Of a stretch of 64,000 nt of DNA, positions 63,829 to 64,000 are shown one piece after another. The notes beneath the pieces are model-generated. The model was not told where the DNA came from. It did no database searches and saw only the letters and a list, made by a program, of their open reading frames with translations. The stretch's first letter is position 1, and each line of letters starts with the position of its first letter. The stretch comes from Myxococcales bacterium (GTDB taxonomy: Bacteria > Myxococcota_A > Polyangia > Polyangiales > Polyangiaceae). The stretch lies in NCBI GenBank assembly GCA_903642325.1, contig CAHJWM010000001.1, forward strand, positions 124,001 to 188,000, read 5' to 3'. A program made the translations under genes and the position numbers.

Positions 63829-64000
63829 TGCATAGCGAGACGAACCGGGTGCGGCTTTCGTGGCCTGGCAAGCGTGAGCCGGCTCGGACGAGCCGCGCGA
63901 GCTTGCGCTGTGAAAAGCCGGCCGAGCAAGGCTTCGAGCTGATCTCCGGAGACAACCTATGCGCTCTTCAGGCGCTCGCTTGCCGCCCGTCACGTTTCGC
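63829..64000 (+). CDS. Truncated site-specific DNA methyltransferase N-terminus
   Basis: An ATG-initiated frame of 57 codons is open to the window end. It begins with a segment like NRVRLSWPGKREP and continues to FELISGDNLCALQAL, which resembles the N-terminus of type III/adenine-specific DNA methyltransferases, where (I/V)xGDNLxAL is a common start of the first motif region. It is too short for a firm call. It may be the first gene of a restriction-modification or related system outside the window. Confidence 0.6.

Overview
The window is high-GC DNA that looks like a chromosome segment of a myxobacterium, probably from the Polyangiales (Sorangium-like) group. This is inferred from gene content: a CdnL-type CarD regulator, an AgmX/PglI C-terminal domain protein, PilZ proteins, many large lipoproteins with VWA, PA14 or carboxypeptidase-regulatory repeats, a histone H1-like peptide and a response regulator with an H1-like tail. 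It is mostly a tightly packed housekeeping and cell-envelope region. No rRNA, tRNA, CRISPR array, prophage or insertion sequence was recognised.

Layout. 1-7275: a beta-barrel porin (minus strand), a giant PA14/beta-propeller lipoprotein and a small lipoprotein sharing a seven-cysteine module with it. 7277-15809: a five-gene minus-strand MoxR/DUF58/VWA operon. 16081-20320: a REC protein with a 21-bp tandem-repeat tail, a DinG-type helicase, a PilZ protein and an unknown. 20515-24751: a PpiD/SurA-like isomerase, an M16 peptidase, an XRE regulator and a lipoprotein. 24796-26181: three unknown genes, including a protein whose 17 cysteines all fall on one three-residue register. 26369-30252: the Tol-Pal envelope operon in the order pal-tolQ-tolR-tolA-tolB. 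30255-35787: SCP2-like, PilZ, a membrane protein and mfd. 35846-40624: SDR, aroC, acyl-CoA dehydrogenase, a REC protein and a YceI lipoprotein. 40635-48241: a carboxypeptidase-regulatory/PDZ protein, a VWA lipoprotein, chorismate mutase, a peptidase-MA-like protein, a membrane protein and an HpnA-like epimerase. 48273-51658: a HEAT-repeat protein coupled to a DHH-like protein whose motifs are in unusual order. 51766-55814: purC, thiolase, a small protein, an orphan FliH/SctL-like protein and an M50 protease. 55822-59185: coaD, a tandem retropepsin-like lipoprotein, an HNH endonuclease and an AgmX/PglI-type lipoprotein. 59186-64000: a hairpin-rich spacer, an H1-like peptide with a strong promoter, an OmpA lipoprotein, a decayed Ppx/GppA gene, cdnL, a lipoprotein, trpS, and the first 57 codons of a probable DNA methyltransferase running off the right edge.

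Many genes are translationally coupled by ATGA, TGATG, TAATG or GTGA overlaps. The most unusual signals are the cysteine-triplet protein (25420-25851), the duplicated seven-cysteine module, the rearranged DHH protein, the retropepsin-like protein lacking one catalytic aspartate, the hairpin cluster at 59380-59511 and the Ppx/GppA relic. None of these could be checked by database search here.
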